From assembly GCF_950023065.1 (NCBI RefSeq), contig NC_088679.1, positions 60,016,001-60,080,000 on the forward strand: a stretch of DNA of 64,000 bases, read 5' to 3'. The notes under the pieces were generated by a model. The model saw only the letters and a list, made by a program, of their open reading frames with translations, was not told the DNA's origin and made no database searches. Position numbers and translations under genes: made by a program. Source of the DNA: Planococcus citri (taxonomy: Eukaryota > Arthropoda > Insecta > Hemiptera > Pseudococcidae). Below, piece after piece: positions 48,915 to 61,544 of this stretch (positions are counted from its first letter, which is position 1; each line of letters opens with the position of its first letter).

Positions 48915-49923
48915 ATGGAATCATCCATTCGCAATACTGAGGTAAGTTTTACGATAATTTACGTCTAGTTAGTGTATGTGATATATCGTAGCATTTGAAA
49001 GAAAAGCTGAAACAAAAGCTATCAAATGTGGCAATTGAGTAAGTTGTGCACTCGTTTTCGCGGTATCTTCACAAAGGAGTAAATAAATCTGTTGATGAAG
49101 GTGCCACACGATGTGCCCTTAGTTTCTGTGGATTATGAAACATTCGATAATCATTTCAATCTAGTGAAACAAAAATCACAAGTGTTATTTTAGCTGTCAA
49201 CAATCTCAAAAAGTTCAGATTATATTTTCCGACTTTCTTTCAACGATATCGTGGCATTACTCATTTGTTTTGACTAATTTATCGTGTGTTGAACGCAGAT
49301 ATCTAATCGAATGTGTTTTTTTTCAACCCTTTCAGATAAATATGAATGGTCAGAGCCACGAAGAAACTTACATCGTCGAAAAGATCGTGAAGAAGAGAAT
49401 AAGGAAAGGACAAGAACAATACCTAGTCAAATGGCTGGGTTATCCGTCATCAAAGAATACCTGGGAGCCAAGATCGCATCTCGCTGAATGCAAATATTTA
49501 ATCGCACAGCTCGAATCGCGAAAAAAAACACCGAGCAAGCGAAGATCAAAAGCCTCCAAAGGATCAACTTCTCGTACTTCCGATATAAATGCATCGCTTA
49601 CGAAATCTAAAAACGTTGCCGATGTCGAATTGAACGAATCCACTTCGAATGGAATTAGAGGCCGAAGAAGTAAGAAAATAAATTCCGAAAAAACAGCTTT
49701 TGCGCGCAATCTTAAGCCTCTAGAAATCGTGGGCTATGTCGAATGCGATGGAGAGCATTATTTTCTAATCAAGTGGGATAGTGGAAAAATCGGTATGGTT
49801 CCGAACAACGATGCTCGCAAGTTTTGCCCACAATTGGTGATTAAGTTTTACGAAAGCAAAATCAGTTTTCAACCTGCCATACAGAATAATCTTTCTCGTC
49901 GTTTCGAAAATTCGAGTGATTGA
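48915..49923 (+). CDS. HP1-like chromodomain / chromoshadow-domain protein
   Basis: Heterochromatin protein 1 family: the chromodomain reads methylated H3K9 and the chromoshadow domain dimerises and recruits partners. Two exons: 48915-48941 (MESSIRNTE) and 49336-49923; 204 aa, as expected for insect HP1. The chromodomain (about residues 17-68) reads TYIVEKIVKKRIRKG, YLVKWLGYP, NTWEPRSHL; the aromatic-cage residues Tyr, Trp and Tyr are in place. A basic Ser/Lys/Arg hinge follows (KKTPSKRRSKASKG, RGRRSKK). The C-terminal chromoshadow-like domain reads LKPLEIVGYV, YFLIKWDSGKIGMVPNNDAR, QLVIKFYESKISF. The Trp that in HP1 follows the last helix (RLxW) is Phe here. Hinge composition cannot separate HP1a, b or c types. 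An in-frame ATG at the start of exon 2 (INMNGQ) might serve as an alternative start. Confidence 0.93.
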
Positions 49924-52453
49924 TTCATTGTGATGTCTTTTTATGTAGTTATATCAGGTTCCTGTTGTAAATTAATGTTATTTTACTTTGACTTGACGAT
50001 ATTAAGTATGCATATTGTATCATTTTATAGTATGTTTTTACTCTTTCAGTGATAGTATTTTTGAATTGATTGTATGCAAGTGATTAAATGTTCCTCTTTT
50101 TGTATTACTTTCTAGTAATTATTTGGTCGTTGTTGTTGTTGTTGTTGTTGTTGAAGTGTGTTGTGTAAGTTGTGCACACGTTTTGCGATATTATCCAGTT
50201 TCAAAAAAGGTGTACGTAAATTGAACATGCAGTGAACTTTTTTCATTTGAAATGGAACCGGTTTTGTTCCCAAAATAAAGTAACTTTCTCGAGAAAATAT
50301 TTATATATTTCGGTCAGTCAATAGTCCAAAGATGAGTAGGTACTTTTGTATTATCATCAGTAGTAGGAAGTAGGAACATAGATTTTTTTTGAGATTTGAA
50401 TCATTCATCTAATTACGACATCGTAAACCGACGATACTAAAAACCTGACCAAAAATTCGAGGTACTTGTGTAAAATATTTTTCCAAAATCAAATCATGTA
50501 TCAAAACACCAGTTTATTTACAGAGACGTTGGATCAAAAATCGTAAATCCATTCGAGGAATAACTATCATGAGAAGAATCGACTTCATTTTTAAAACGAG
50601 TCTGAATTATCGTTCAGTTTATTCAAAATGTAGTGAAGATTCTTCAAGCATATATCCATATAACTAGGTACCTACATTGATTAAAAATCAATGCTAGGTA
50701 ATAGGTACCTCTCAATTTCTTATGGTGGAAAGTGCCTGTAGGTGTAATACATATTCGTTGTAAAAATTATACCTACCATTGCACATATGTTTCAAAAAAC
50801 ACGTGAAAATAATTTAAAATAATATACTGCAATGAAAACACATTTTTTAGGTGAGTAATAAAACTGTAAAATTTCAGTAAAAAATGAAATAGAAGTGAGG
50901 ATCATTTAAATTTTTTTAATAGAAACTTGGAAACTTTTTTTTAAAATAATAAAATTATGAAATACCTACCTAGTAAAAAAGAAAATAATCTTGTACTGTA
51001 TAGAAGATGTAGGTACAATTCAAAATTGTTTTACTCTTCATTTAAACAGATCAAGTAGGTTTATTATTCAAAATTTTTTTAATGAAGAGTGGGGGAAATT
51101 CTTAATTCTTGGTAAATTTTCATCTTCCTCTTCCTCCTAGCCGCCTCTTGGAAAGTGTGATTAAATACCAAGTTCATTTCAAATAAAATTGTATTTAAAA
51201 AAAAACATCTAGCTTTGATCTCTGATTTTTATCATCCTTTCGAGTCGTATTTCAGGAAACTAAAATTTCTAAAATAAATATTAAGTATGGAAGGTTTTTT
51301 TCATGGAGCTATGATTCCATTTTACATATTCGTAAGTCGTATTCATTCGGTGTAAAAAAAAACAACTAAATAGGGAGCTTGCAATTTTCAAGAATTATGA
51401 TATTCGGTTATTAATATCATATTATTGAAGTACTCGTAAATTTTGTGTACCTATAATAGGTTTATTATTTCTGGTACGTTTGATAAATTTATCAGCGAAA
51501 GATAAACGAACAGGTTTCTTTTGAGTCTACTCTAGAACCTAGTATTTTTGAGCAGTACCTGAAATCAATAAAATGATAATGGTAATGTAAGTGCATCTAG
51601 TACTTCAACGCTAGATAGATATATCATCGAAATATGAACTATGCTTAAGTATATGCAATGAATTCGATGATCGGTGGTAAAATTGTTACACATTGAATAC
51701 CTAAAAACCTATATATTTGAGTCTTGAATGATAGTAAACACTCGTTGTACAGTTGATTGGTTAAAAGGGTAGATTGACATTTTTGGCGATGAATCGTATT
51801 CGAGATATAACTAATTACTTTCACTATTTTCAGCATTCTGAATGTAATGAGAAACGTTCATTCAATTTTACATATCTTCACCACAAAATAACCAATCAAA
51901 AACTCATGGCTTTTTATCACAATTTTTTCAATTTATGTGAAAAATCAAGTTTAGAGTGGATTTTAGAATTACATTCAAAAAGACATCAAATCACAAAAAT
52001 CCAAATAGTTTCTATATTTACAGTATTATCTCAGTTCACGCAAGCAATATAAAAGAAAAACAATATTAAAAAAGGTAGCTTACTTGTTAACAAATGACAA
52101 ATTCTAACTAGGATACAATGTTATTAGCCACAGCTCTGTTTAAAATTATAAAAATCATTGAATGAATGTTCTAAGATAAATCATCACAGAGTTGAATTAG
52201 AAAGCGGGGAAAAATGAATCAACTAACTGTCACCCCTTCTTACACCAATTCGCTCCTCAACTCTTCGAGTATTCGACCTTCGCCACGTCCACGTAATTTC
52301 CTTAATGGTTAAACATAACTATCAATAATAGAACACATGCGCGAGTAATAATAAAACACAATAAAAATGGCAATCAATTAGGAACATATTATGAAATAAA
52401 AATAATCGGATCATCATTGCTAAATCATAAAGATTTCGCCCACGTCAAGATAT
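49924..52453. other. Gene-free stretch between HP1-like and SAM-domain genes
   Basis: Holds the HP1-like 3' UTR (AATAAA at 50,274), a (TTG)n microsatellite near 50,130-50,152, and AT-rich sequence with tagg/ccta microrepeats. Small open frames at 51,645-52,052 match nothing I recognise. Confidence 0.4.
50274..50279 (+). promoter_or_regulatory. Poly(A) signal of the HP1-like gene
   Basis: AATAAA 351 bp after the stop codon. Confidence 0.5.
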
Positions 52454-53787
52454 CTAAAAATTTTCCCGATTGTTAGGTTTCTTGAAAAACCGATCAAGAT
52501 GAGGTTTGACTTTCTCGACATCGATTTCGTCAACGCTGTCGAATTCATGACAGCTGTTGTTTCTCTTTTTTTTCTTTTCTTCATATTCGCCATTTACAGA
52601 TTCGTACTTCTTTTCGAATTTATCGAACTCTTCTTTAGATTTGAATTTCGATCGAATTTGGCCGTTTTTCTTCAACCGATTAACTTTAGTGACGATTAAT
52701 TTACAGGCACCCGAGACTGTGATCATTGATTGCAGCTCGTGCAGTTCACTTTGAGTCTGTAACGAATGAATAGATTAATTAACTTCACACTCTCATAAAA
52801 ACGGTGTAAATAAGCTTCTTACTTCTTCAATTGTTTTTTGGAGCTTCTCTGTCGATTTGTCCATGTGTTTTAAAATACGAGACTCCATTTGCTCAAATTT
52901 ATCTTCCTGTAAATAACAAAGGTATTCTTATATCACGATGTTCGATTTACAAGCATATCATAAAATAATTTTGTTCAATTCAACTTCTAGCGTAATCTAC
53001 GAGTAAATATTTTAGAAATTAATTATTCACTTACGACATTCGAGGGGGCCGCTTCTCCATCATTCTTCTTCGCGAGCTACAATTACACAAGAATGAAAAT
53101 TAAACTGAAAATGATACGGATATGAAATACAGAGTTTATGTATACAATATACATACCTTTTTACCGTGAGTGAGAATTCTTCTTTTATGGACAACGTGTA
53201 TTACGCCGATTTCAACCATATCACTGTCGTTCAAATCAGTGAAATCCGCTATTTCAAGACCACACTTCGAAAACATAGTCGCATATTTTGAAATATCTTC
53301 GCTAGGGATACGCGCGTCACTGAGAAATGTGGTCCAGTTATCTGAAAAAGGGATTTACAGAGTATTTTAGCACGGTTTATGTTACTTTAGAACTGTAACG
53401 AGACTTATTTTATAAAGATGACGAGTGAGTGAAAAAAGAACAACGAATACTACTCATTGAAAATTTGTCCACCATTATACAAACTGTTCCAACACGTTTT
53501 TTGATTTTTAAAATCAATTATTTGGAAAAAGCTCTGCACTATTGCCCTTTTTGATACACTCATCGAAACATAATCGTAATCTTACCTTCATCTGATGAAT
53601 TTTTCGCCCGTTTGGAAACTGGCGAGCCGGGTGTTTCATCAAAAGAAGGTTCTTCGGCAGAATCCGTAGTGTTTCTTTCATTATCATCCATATCTTTTAG
53701 AGTATCATCTTCAGCGCTGGATTTTGACAGTTTGGAAGAGTATTCGGAGTCAGCGTTATGGTTACTTTTAGTGCTACTGCTATCCAT
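52454..53787 (-). CDS. SAM-domain coiled-coil protein, function unknown
   Basis: Five exons: 53787-53586, 53341-53157, 53076-53035, 52906-52823 and 52756-52454; phases agree, 271 aa. The first exon is acidic and Ser-rich and carries a possible nuclear signal (SPVSKRAK). Exon 2 encodes a SAM-like domain: WTTFLSDARIP, KYATMFSKCGLEIADFTDLN, MVEIGVIHVVHKRRIL. This resembles the SAM domain of vertebrate C19orf47 in the spacing of FxxAGIP, YAxxF and LGV blocks; orthology is not shown. Then come a short linker, a coiled coil (FEQMESRILKHMDKSTEKLQ), a Lys/Glu-rich helix and a tail with a C-terminal KPHLDRFFKKP block. I do not recognise the full protein. Oligomerisation through SAM and coiled coil is inference. 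The start at 53787 is the first ATG in exon 1. Confidence 0.8.
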
Positions 53788-54064
53788 GCTTCGTATCTTG
53801 TAGTGTTTAAAGCTGAAATATAAAAATAAAATGGATCAAATAAAGAATATGTGAGTAATTGAAAAATATGATGCAATATTTGGTAACATGCTTTCAATAC
53901 CTTGCAAAGAGAACTAAACTAATCGAAGGAACATCCGCATTGTCTGATAGATTTCACTTCAAATGTCGATACTTAACTTCGAATAGAAACAACAGCTCAC
54001 AGCTGTAATATTTTCATAAAAGATTAAGATTCCCTATTCGAAGCACTTCATAATTTGAATATAG

Positions 54065-54265
54065 ATGAATAATATTTTTCGCCAAATGAGTGGTTTGAAA
54101 TTTGAATATTTTGAAAACGAAACGATACAACAACAAACTCAAACTGTTGATTGTAGTGATACGAAAAGTCGAAAAGTATCGATACCATTCGATAATATCG
54201 ATACCTTGGAAGGAATCGATAGTGTCGATTTAGCCCCTAGCCTAGACACCCCTTACGAACCTTGA
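54065..54265 (+). CDS. Short open frame, unknown (66 aa)
   Basis: MNNIFRQMSGLKFEYFENE... ends in SLDTPYEP; acidic, no signal peptide or membrane segment, no family recognised. It starts 277 bp upstream of the oppositely directed SAM-domain gene, so it could be transcribed from a shared promoter, possibly as the first exon of a longer transcript. Non-repetitive composition slightly favours a real gene over chance; evidence is weak. Confidence 0.25.
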   Translation: MNNIFRQMSGLKFEYFENETIQQQTQTVDCSDTKSRKVSIPFDNIDTLEGIDSVDLAPSLDTPYEP

Positions 54266-54678
54266 TTTTTTTTTTTTGAAAACAGAACAAAGTTTCTATT
54301 TTTTTCTCGATAGATAGCGCTGCGTGTCATAAATTTCAAATTTGCCAATCTATCAGTTCTGATTCTGAACTTGAATTCGTCGCAATTGATCTGTTTCTGT
54401 ACCTAGGGGGTTTTCGACCCAAAAATTCAATAGTTATATTATTTTCAAAGTTGGAATTATATTTGAAGGTGAAATCACCGTTTTAAATTAAAAAATTACA
54501 AATAAAGATCGAATTTTCACCAATTCGAAGTCGCTGATTACGAATACCGCGTCAGTTTTTTGTAATTATTATGACTCTCGTAGATTTTTTTTTTGTTTTT
54601 ATCGCAGAAAATCATTAATTCACCTAAAATAACGCTCGAAGTAATGCAATAAAAGACATAGTTAACTTTTTGCAGTCA

Positions 54679-54684
54679 TTTATT
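54679..54684 (-). promoter_or_regulatory. Candidate poly(A) signal of the TLDc gene
   Basis: AATAAA on the minus strand (tttatt on plus). If used, the TLDc 3' UTR would be about 5.95 kb. Other AATAAA hexamers may lie closer to the stop. Confidence 0.3.
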
Positions 54685-56764
54685 AACACAATATAATGGT
54701 AAACAGTAACTGTATAACTGACAAATAAAAATAAATCATTCATTAAATTGCAAAACACGATTCAGACATTTTTTTTAAAATACCAATTTTTTTTTTAAAT
54801 ACAACAAAACTCACGCACCCACGTAAAATACAAAAAAAAATTACAAGTGCAAATGCACGTACTTCGCGTATCCACAATTCATTACACGACAAAATTGACA
54901 TAACAATGCCATCTCAAAAACTTGTTACATAAAAAGCTATACATAATTTTAATTTCCAACAAAACATAAGAGATGAGAACAAAAATAAACAAAATAAAAA
55001 GAAAAAGATAAAGGAAAAAAATGCGAAACATATAATAATAATCATAGGCCCTATAATAAATTTTAGAAATTATTGGTGTTTACTTTTTATATAGGTTCGA
55101 AGCGATTAATTTTCCATAATTTTTTTTTTAAACGTAGATAAATTTAGCCAGTGTATGTTGGACAAAAAAAAAATAAACTAAAATCAACTAATACATAAAA
55201 TATCGACTAGACATATTTAAATGATTTATGCTTTTGTTATAAATTTGCTCTGTTATGTAGCTCGCATCATTATTACAACAACATCGTCATTATATAATTA
55301 TACACATAATTATTACAACTCCATCAATTTGGTAACAATATTCACTATATTATTATTTATCGTACGTGAATTTCATTCTGTATCTAATCATCATTTATTA
55401 CACATATTTCGAAAAAATGCATCTAAATAGATGAAAAAAATGCTCTTTTTCAAAAACAAAATTCTTCAAAAATGTAGCCAAAATAAACATATAATCAGAC
55501 TAGTAATATTAAAACCTATTACAATTAACTTCACCAAGCTTGCAAAATTATTATTGTTTCAATATGTACGAGTACTTGGAACTATTTAAAACGGATTTTC
55601 GCATACATCTGGGCCGAAACAAAAGTACACATAAAACGAGATCTAAATAATCCAACAGCCTATTACGACAAGCGACACTTTTGAATATAATTTTATATAC
55701 GTATTTATATAGCGAACACGAATACACACACACACAAGATAAATAAAATTTAAAAAAAAAAACATAACAAAGCTTGAAAGCTGAGGAGGTGTGTAACAGA
55801 TCACCTTTGTATATAAATAATGTATCTTTTCATTGAAACATACTCGACGAAAGCAAATATCACACACGATAAGAGTATGAATACAAATAATTAAAAATTT
55901 CTTTCATTCCGCTATCATACTATATGAAAATACAAAATGCAACTCTAACATAATATTTTTTTATCATACACACTAGAAACTTCATTTTATCAGTACAAAT
56001 ACTAGAAAAAAAAACAAACTATACTTATTTTCTAAAAACAATTGACTTGTGTTTCTAAATAAATTTTTTTATTAAAAAAACGAAACTAGAAATCGATATA
56101 AATTTTTTTTCTCATCGTATAGAAATGAAAAAAGCGCGCGGTAAATCTAAAAATTATTTGATTTTAATTGAAAATTTCACACCACACGTCGTCGTTTCGA
56201 CAAAAATATGTGATAAGTTTGGTTTATTAGTACAATATGTAGGTATGTGTTTTATACGTAAACACGGATGAAAATATTCGCTGCCAATGTTACGATTGAG
56301 TTAGCTCCTACCTTTTTTTTAATTCTTTATAATTTTTTTTTACTTTATCGAGTAGGTATATATGTACTTTCACTAAGCACGCACACATAAACATCTTAGA
56401 AAATGGATACATGAAAATGCCACCATGTTGACTAGCCAAGCAATAAGTACCTACGTTGTAAATTACACAAAATCATTGGCATATTATTCCTTCTGATTTC
56501 GCATTCCTTTCGATTCGAACCAACCGTCAACAGCAGAATATTAAAAATGAAAAATGAATTTAATAAAACAAAAATACATTATTGGAAAGTGAACTTGACA
56601 TCCCTGCTGATTCTAGAAACAATCAAGAGCTTGATAAACCCCTTGCCCCTCAACTCAACAATCTACATACCTCAAATATCGGATTTCCATCGTTGACCAA
56701 TACATAATTGCGTGACCAAAAATCGAGCTCCTAAATTCAATAATTTTTAATTTTTCAAAATCGA

Positions 56765-58070
56765 AAAATAACGTTATAATAACCGTATGGTAACGTTATA
56801 ATAACCATACGATAACGTTACTATAACTGTACAATAACGTTATCATGGCACTGTCGTCATGATTTATGATATAAAAATTATACCCTCATTACATTACAAG
56901 GTTGTCGCTGAACTGGGCCACACCTTTGTAATAACGTTATGGTAAGGTCAAAATAACGTTATCATATCACTGATTCACTGCAATCGTGCAATGTCATAAC
57001 AAAGTTACTACATGATGAAATATTGTCACTTCAACTCAAAAATAACGTTATCATAACGTTATTGGAACGTTTTGATACCGTTACAATAACGTTTCTGTAA
57101 CTGTACAAAAACATTATTTGGAAGTGGTTAGCCCAAAATTATTTGGGTTTTGGTTTTGGATCTGATTTTTAAACAGGTTGAAATCTATTTCAGGTTTGCA
57201 CAAGATTCTGGTGTTCAGGTTTCAAGTTCTGAAAAATAATTCCGGTTTTTGGTTGAAACAATTTAGGTTTTGAGATTGGATTCAGTGAAAAGTAATACAA
57301 TTTTCAGTGATTTTAATGCTTTTTTTTTTAACGTTTTCAGTTCAATTGAGTTTTCATTCGCATTTTTCTAACAAGATTCGAACATCTCTTTTTCAAGGAT
57401 TTTTGGACCATTTTGTGGAAATTTCTACGTTATTGTTGGTAATTTTCAGTTACCAGATTCATGGATTCCCAAATAGTATGATTGATTAATAACATTATGA
57501 AATGTGGAAAAATCGAAGAATTTGACTTGATGAACTAAACCCGAAATCAAAACAATATCAATCTGTACCCTGAATCACAAAATTTTTGTGAAGCCAAATT
57601 AGATTTCAATCAATTTCAAATATTGACCAGAAACCGAATATAAAATAATCTGCAACACTGAGTATAACTTTCTTGCAATGCTGAACTATTTTAACGGTAC
57701 AATCATGTTCCCACAACTGTACAAAAACGTTATTGTGGCACCATTCTAATCCTATAATAATGACACCCTCTTGACATTACACAATTACCACCACAATTTT
57801 AGCCATACTTTTTCAAAACTCCATTATAACGCTAGAATAACGTTATAATAACCTATCATAATGGTAAAATAACGTTATGATAACCGTTTCAAAACGACAA
57901 AATAACGTTATAATAACACTATCATAATATTATGAAAAATTGTCTCCTCAAATTGAAAATAACGGTAGGTTAACGTTATTATAACGTAAGCATAACGTTA
58001 TTATAACGGTTACAAAACGTTATTATAACGTTATTTTTTATTTAAAATAGGTAAAATGACGTGCTTGCGG
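56765..58070. repeat. Array of ATAACGTTAT palindromes
   Basis: Two clusters (about 56,765-57,110 and 57,720-58,045) contain some fifteen copies of the 10-bp palindrome ATAACGTTAT or one-base variants, often extended as 'ataacgttataataac' and spaced irregularly (roughly 15-60 bp). They are separated by 600 bp of 'ggttttgg'-type degenerate sequence. No terminal repeats or duplications flank it as far as I can see, and no ORF crosses it. Confidence 0.75.
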
Positions 58071-60626
58071 TCTGTAACATAAGTTACTGTTACAGTGTTA
58101 CGTTACTACGCAATATTCGATGGAAAATTCGATACTCGAGTTCGTTTCGATATTTTGAGAACATTTTTCATCCTAAGAAGAATGATTTTGCCATCATGGT
58201 TTTCCCCACCTAATTTAAAAACATCAATTCACCACCCAAAAACAATAAATTCAAAAGTACCCAATCAATTACAAGCCAATGTTACCATTTAAAAACACCA
58301 AAAATTCTCTTTTTTTCCAATACCAAACTTTGAGAAAGTTTGAATTCGACCAACTTCAATTTTTCGACAATTTCCTAGCAAATGGTTCCCAAAATGCCCG
58401 TTTCACTTTCCAATAATCCTCATCGATGAGTAAAAAGATGAATATGCTATATGAAATGCGAGATATAGTGCTATAAATCTTTGGTTTTATTCTAGCGTTC
58501 CGACGTCATTCAAAATTTAATAAAATTTCTTCCTTTTTTTCAGCATATCTCTTCCCCTATCTATCCAACTTCTCTCAATCAATTTCCAACAACTCTACAT
58601 AAGCACAACACGACCGTAAAAGAACTTCAAAGTCCCCCAAAAAAATCTCCAAATTCTGAATCCCACCTCGTTGAAACTGAAACTTTCAATCACCAGCACG
58701 CGCTTTCAAAACGAGAAAAAAAAATCACCCACTTTATACTCGAGTATTATACCAGATTCCTAATCCTAGCTTCTCCTACGTATTATATTATGTACAAATA
58801 CAATAAATCTATGCACAAGAAAGAGGAATTACAAGAATACAATTACACGCCGATGTAAAAAAAAAGCATATTCATGATGCATTTAAAAATATCACAATAA
58901 AAGCGCATCATATGCATAATGATTCCACTGGCTCGATAGTAAGTACATATCGTACAATTACCTATGTACATAATTCGAGCGTTTTCTACCGATAATTTCA
59001 TCCGTGTTCAGCCCTAAAAAATAAGTACTTTTTTTTGTTGTTGTAAAAATCACACTAAAATATAAATTTGGAATGATATAGTTTTTTTTTTTTGGTAAAT
59101 TTTTTTCGTTTTACTTCAAATTTCACGAAAGTATCTCTCGTTTCGAGTACAACTACCTCTAATTTAGGCAGATGCGAGATGGAAATCGAAAATAGTATAA
59201 TTTAGATTTTCGAAACTGTACTTCGAATAGAAAGGATAAATAATATTATTAGGTCGATTTCTACACGTACGAGCTACGTTCGTACGTTTTCGTCAGCACG
59301 AAACAAGAGATCTACAGATGCAAAACAGAAGAGGGGAGAGGGGGGCAAAAAGTAAAGTAAAACAACAAAAATACACATTTATATAAAATAGTAGATAATT
59401 AAAAACTAACGCGTCGTTCGGCGATCACGCGCCAGACTATCACCGGCGATATATATCGTGATATGTGGTAGGCGATTACAGCGTACTAGATATTCAATTT
59501 ACACCCCAAAAATGTTTTCCAGATGGTAAAGTAAAATTGACCACTACGAATTCATCATCGTGGATAAGAAGGAAGGAAGGAAGGAGGGGTACGAGGGGAG
59601 ATTGGGCTTGGAATACGGATATATATATTCTTACATATCCACACATAGAAATGTACCTACTGTACCTATAGCAAACACGGATACTCTTTTATATACTCTA
59701 CATTGCTTATCTACGTACTCCGACGACTACAACGAAAAAAAAAAACGAAAAAAAAGAGACATCTATGTAAAAATATATGCACGATTAAAAATAGTATGAC
59801 ACAATAGTGCGGAATCGTAGAGCACATTGATCGATCAAATCTGGCCAACTGTTACACCTTATTTTTTTCTATCTTAAATCCTCGAAGGAGACCATTTATA
59901 GCTGGCTTATATACTTTAGCAATCTCTACACGATAGATAGGTAGGTCCTAGGTACAAGGTACAAGGTATATAGGTACACGTCAGCTACTATAATACGAGT
60001 AGTAAAGCTGTATGTAGCGAGGAAAGTTTCCACTTGACGTTTTCACACGATAGTTTTTTTTTTTTTAAACGAGTATATAAGTATTATTACGATATATGTA
60101 GTAGGTACTTAAATTGTATATAAAAGTAGGTACGTCTAGGTATTTTTAGTATATATATAATATTTATAAAAAAAAACAAACACACGTAATCGTTAGGTAG
60201 AGTTTTTTTTTTTTGGTTTTTTATCCATTTTTTTTATTTGCTACTTTCCAACTCTTTCTTTATTGTTTTTTCGATAGTCTCCTCCTCCTCTTCATCATCC
60301 CGTAGTTGCTCACGCTGATTTAATTGATGTGAGTGTACTGTATACGTAAAGATTTTTTTTTTTTTGGTTTCTCTTAGGTAAAAAAATCTGTACAGACGTT
60401 CATTTTTTTTCACTTTCTATCTATCCGCGCCTTCTTGAGGGTAGGACTTTTCATTTCTTTTTTACAACGAAATTGAAAAATTGGTAATACGATGACACGT
60501 GGAAAAAAATATATCACGTAGGCATCTCTGTAGTGACGTCATTGTCTCGATTGGTAGTTTTTTTGGTCAGGTTAGGGTTTTCAAATTTTTTTTCTTTGAT
60601 GATTTTTTTTTTCACGATTTCATTAC

Positions 60627-60762
60627 CTACAGGAAAGCCCAACATTCCAGAGTCTTCACGACGAAATCTTGCGACGGTACGAGCGGATCGTTTCCGTATG
60701 TCGTACATGATTCAGTTCTGCCTTGGTATAAATCGCCGTCTAACCATATTCCGAATTTACCG
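60627..60762 (-). CDS. Last coding exon of a TLDc-domain gene (OXR1/mustard type), partial
   Basis: A minus-strand acceptor (gttcacag) at 60,763-60,765 leads into GKFGIWLDGDLYQGRTESC, then TTYGNDPLVPSQDFVVKTLE and CWAFL followed by a stop. This is the C-terminal part of the TLDc domain: the GLWLDGDLYxGxS strand and the closing DFVxKxLExW block of OXR1, NCOA7 and Drosophila mustard. These proteins protect against oxidative damage; several TLDc proteins bind the V-ATPase. The rest of the gene must lie beyond the right edge; no upstream TLDc exon was found between 60.8 and 64 kb. Which TLDc paralogue it is cannot be decided from 44 residues. Confidence 0.85.
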
Positions 60763-61540
60763 CTGTGAACAGAGCGAAAGAGTGGGATTAGTTTTCCGTA
60801 TATAAATTTCAAATAGGTAATTTAGTACTTAATTACAAATACAAACATGCTTTTAACAAATAAAATACGTAAGTAAAGAAAAATTAAATAGGATGACTGT
60901 AGGGGAAAAATTTTGGGATATTTAGCGCTGATTGTGCAAATTTTCATTACTCGTGAAATACATTTTCAGGATGGATTAAATGTGATCAACTAATCAAGTA
61001 CGTCATGTTTCAGAATCTCAAAAAAAAAAAAAAAAAACATAAAAAAGGTCATTTCTAATTTATTTTAGTCCAACTCTAATTGAAAGAGCCATTGTAGATT
61101 CAAATTTTCAAAATGTTCTAGCTCTTTCAATTGAAGCCCTGCCTCTTCAATTTCAAGCATCAGCAAATAAATTGACACTAGTGTTGAAATACGAAATTTG
61201 GTTTATCATCGTAGTTTTTGCAAAATACATACATATAAACATTGTACGTAATTTTCATTGGGATAAAAATGAGAAAATTTTATACTGCAGAGAGAGAGAG
61301 AGGGGAAAAGGAGGAAATTACTACGATTCTTATTCTGTAGGTATATTTTATTACAAAAACGTCCATTCAAGGACTCGATGATGCCCATTTTCCTCCTCCA
61401 ATTTTTAAAGGAGTCTTTGCCCCTCAAATTGGAAATTTTTTTCGAAAACTGGAGATTCCAAACATCCACTGAAGGCTCCAGGACGCTTCGAAACTATCAC
61501 TAATGGACTCCGTAGGTTAAAAATGAGGTATAAGTCAAAT
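60763..61540. other. Probable TLDc intron, left part
   Basis: AT-rich with a (GA)n tract near 61,291 and a poly-A run near 61,020. No exon recognised. Confidence 0.4.
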
Positions 61541-61544
61541 TTCA

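Larger units (their letters stand above)
54266..60626 (-). other. Gene-free region; left of about 54.66 kb unassigned, the rest possibly a long 3' UTR of the TLDc gene
   Basis: From 60,626 leftward there is no further coding sequence until the minus-strand poly(A) signal at 54,679, after which the SAM-gene promoter side begins. The stretch is AT-rich with CA, TA and poly-A/T tracts, a (GGAA)n run near 59,568, and the AACGTT array. Insect TLDc genes (mustard) are known for long transcripts, but a 6-kb UTR here is inference; separate intergenic DNA is equally possible. Confidence 0.35.
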
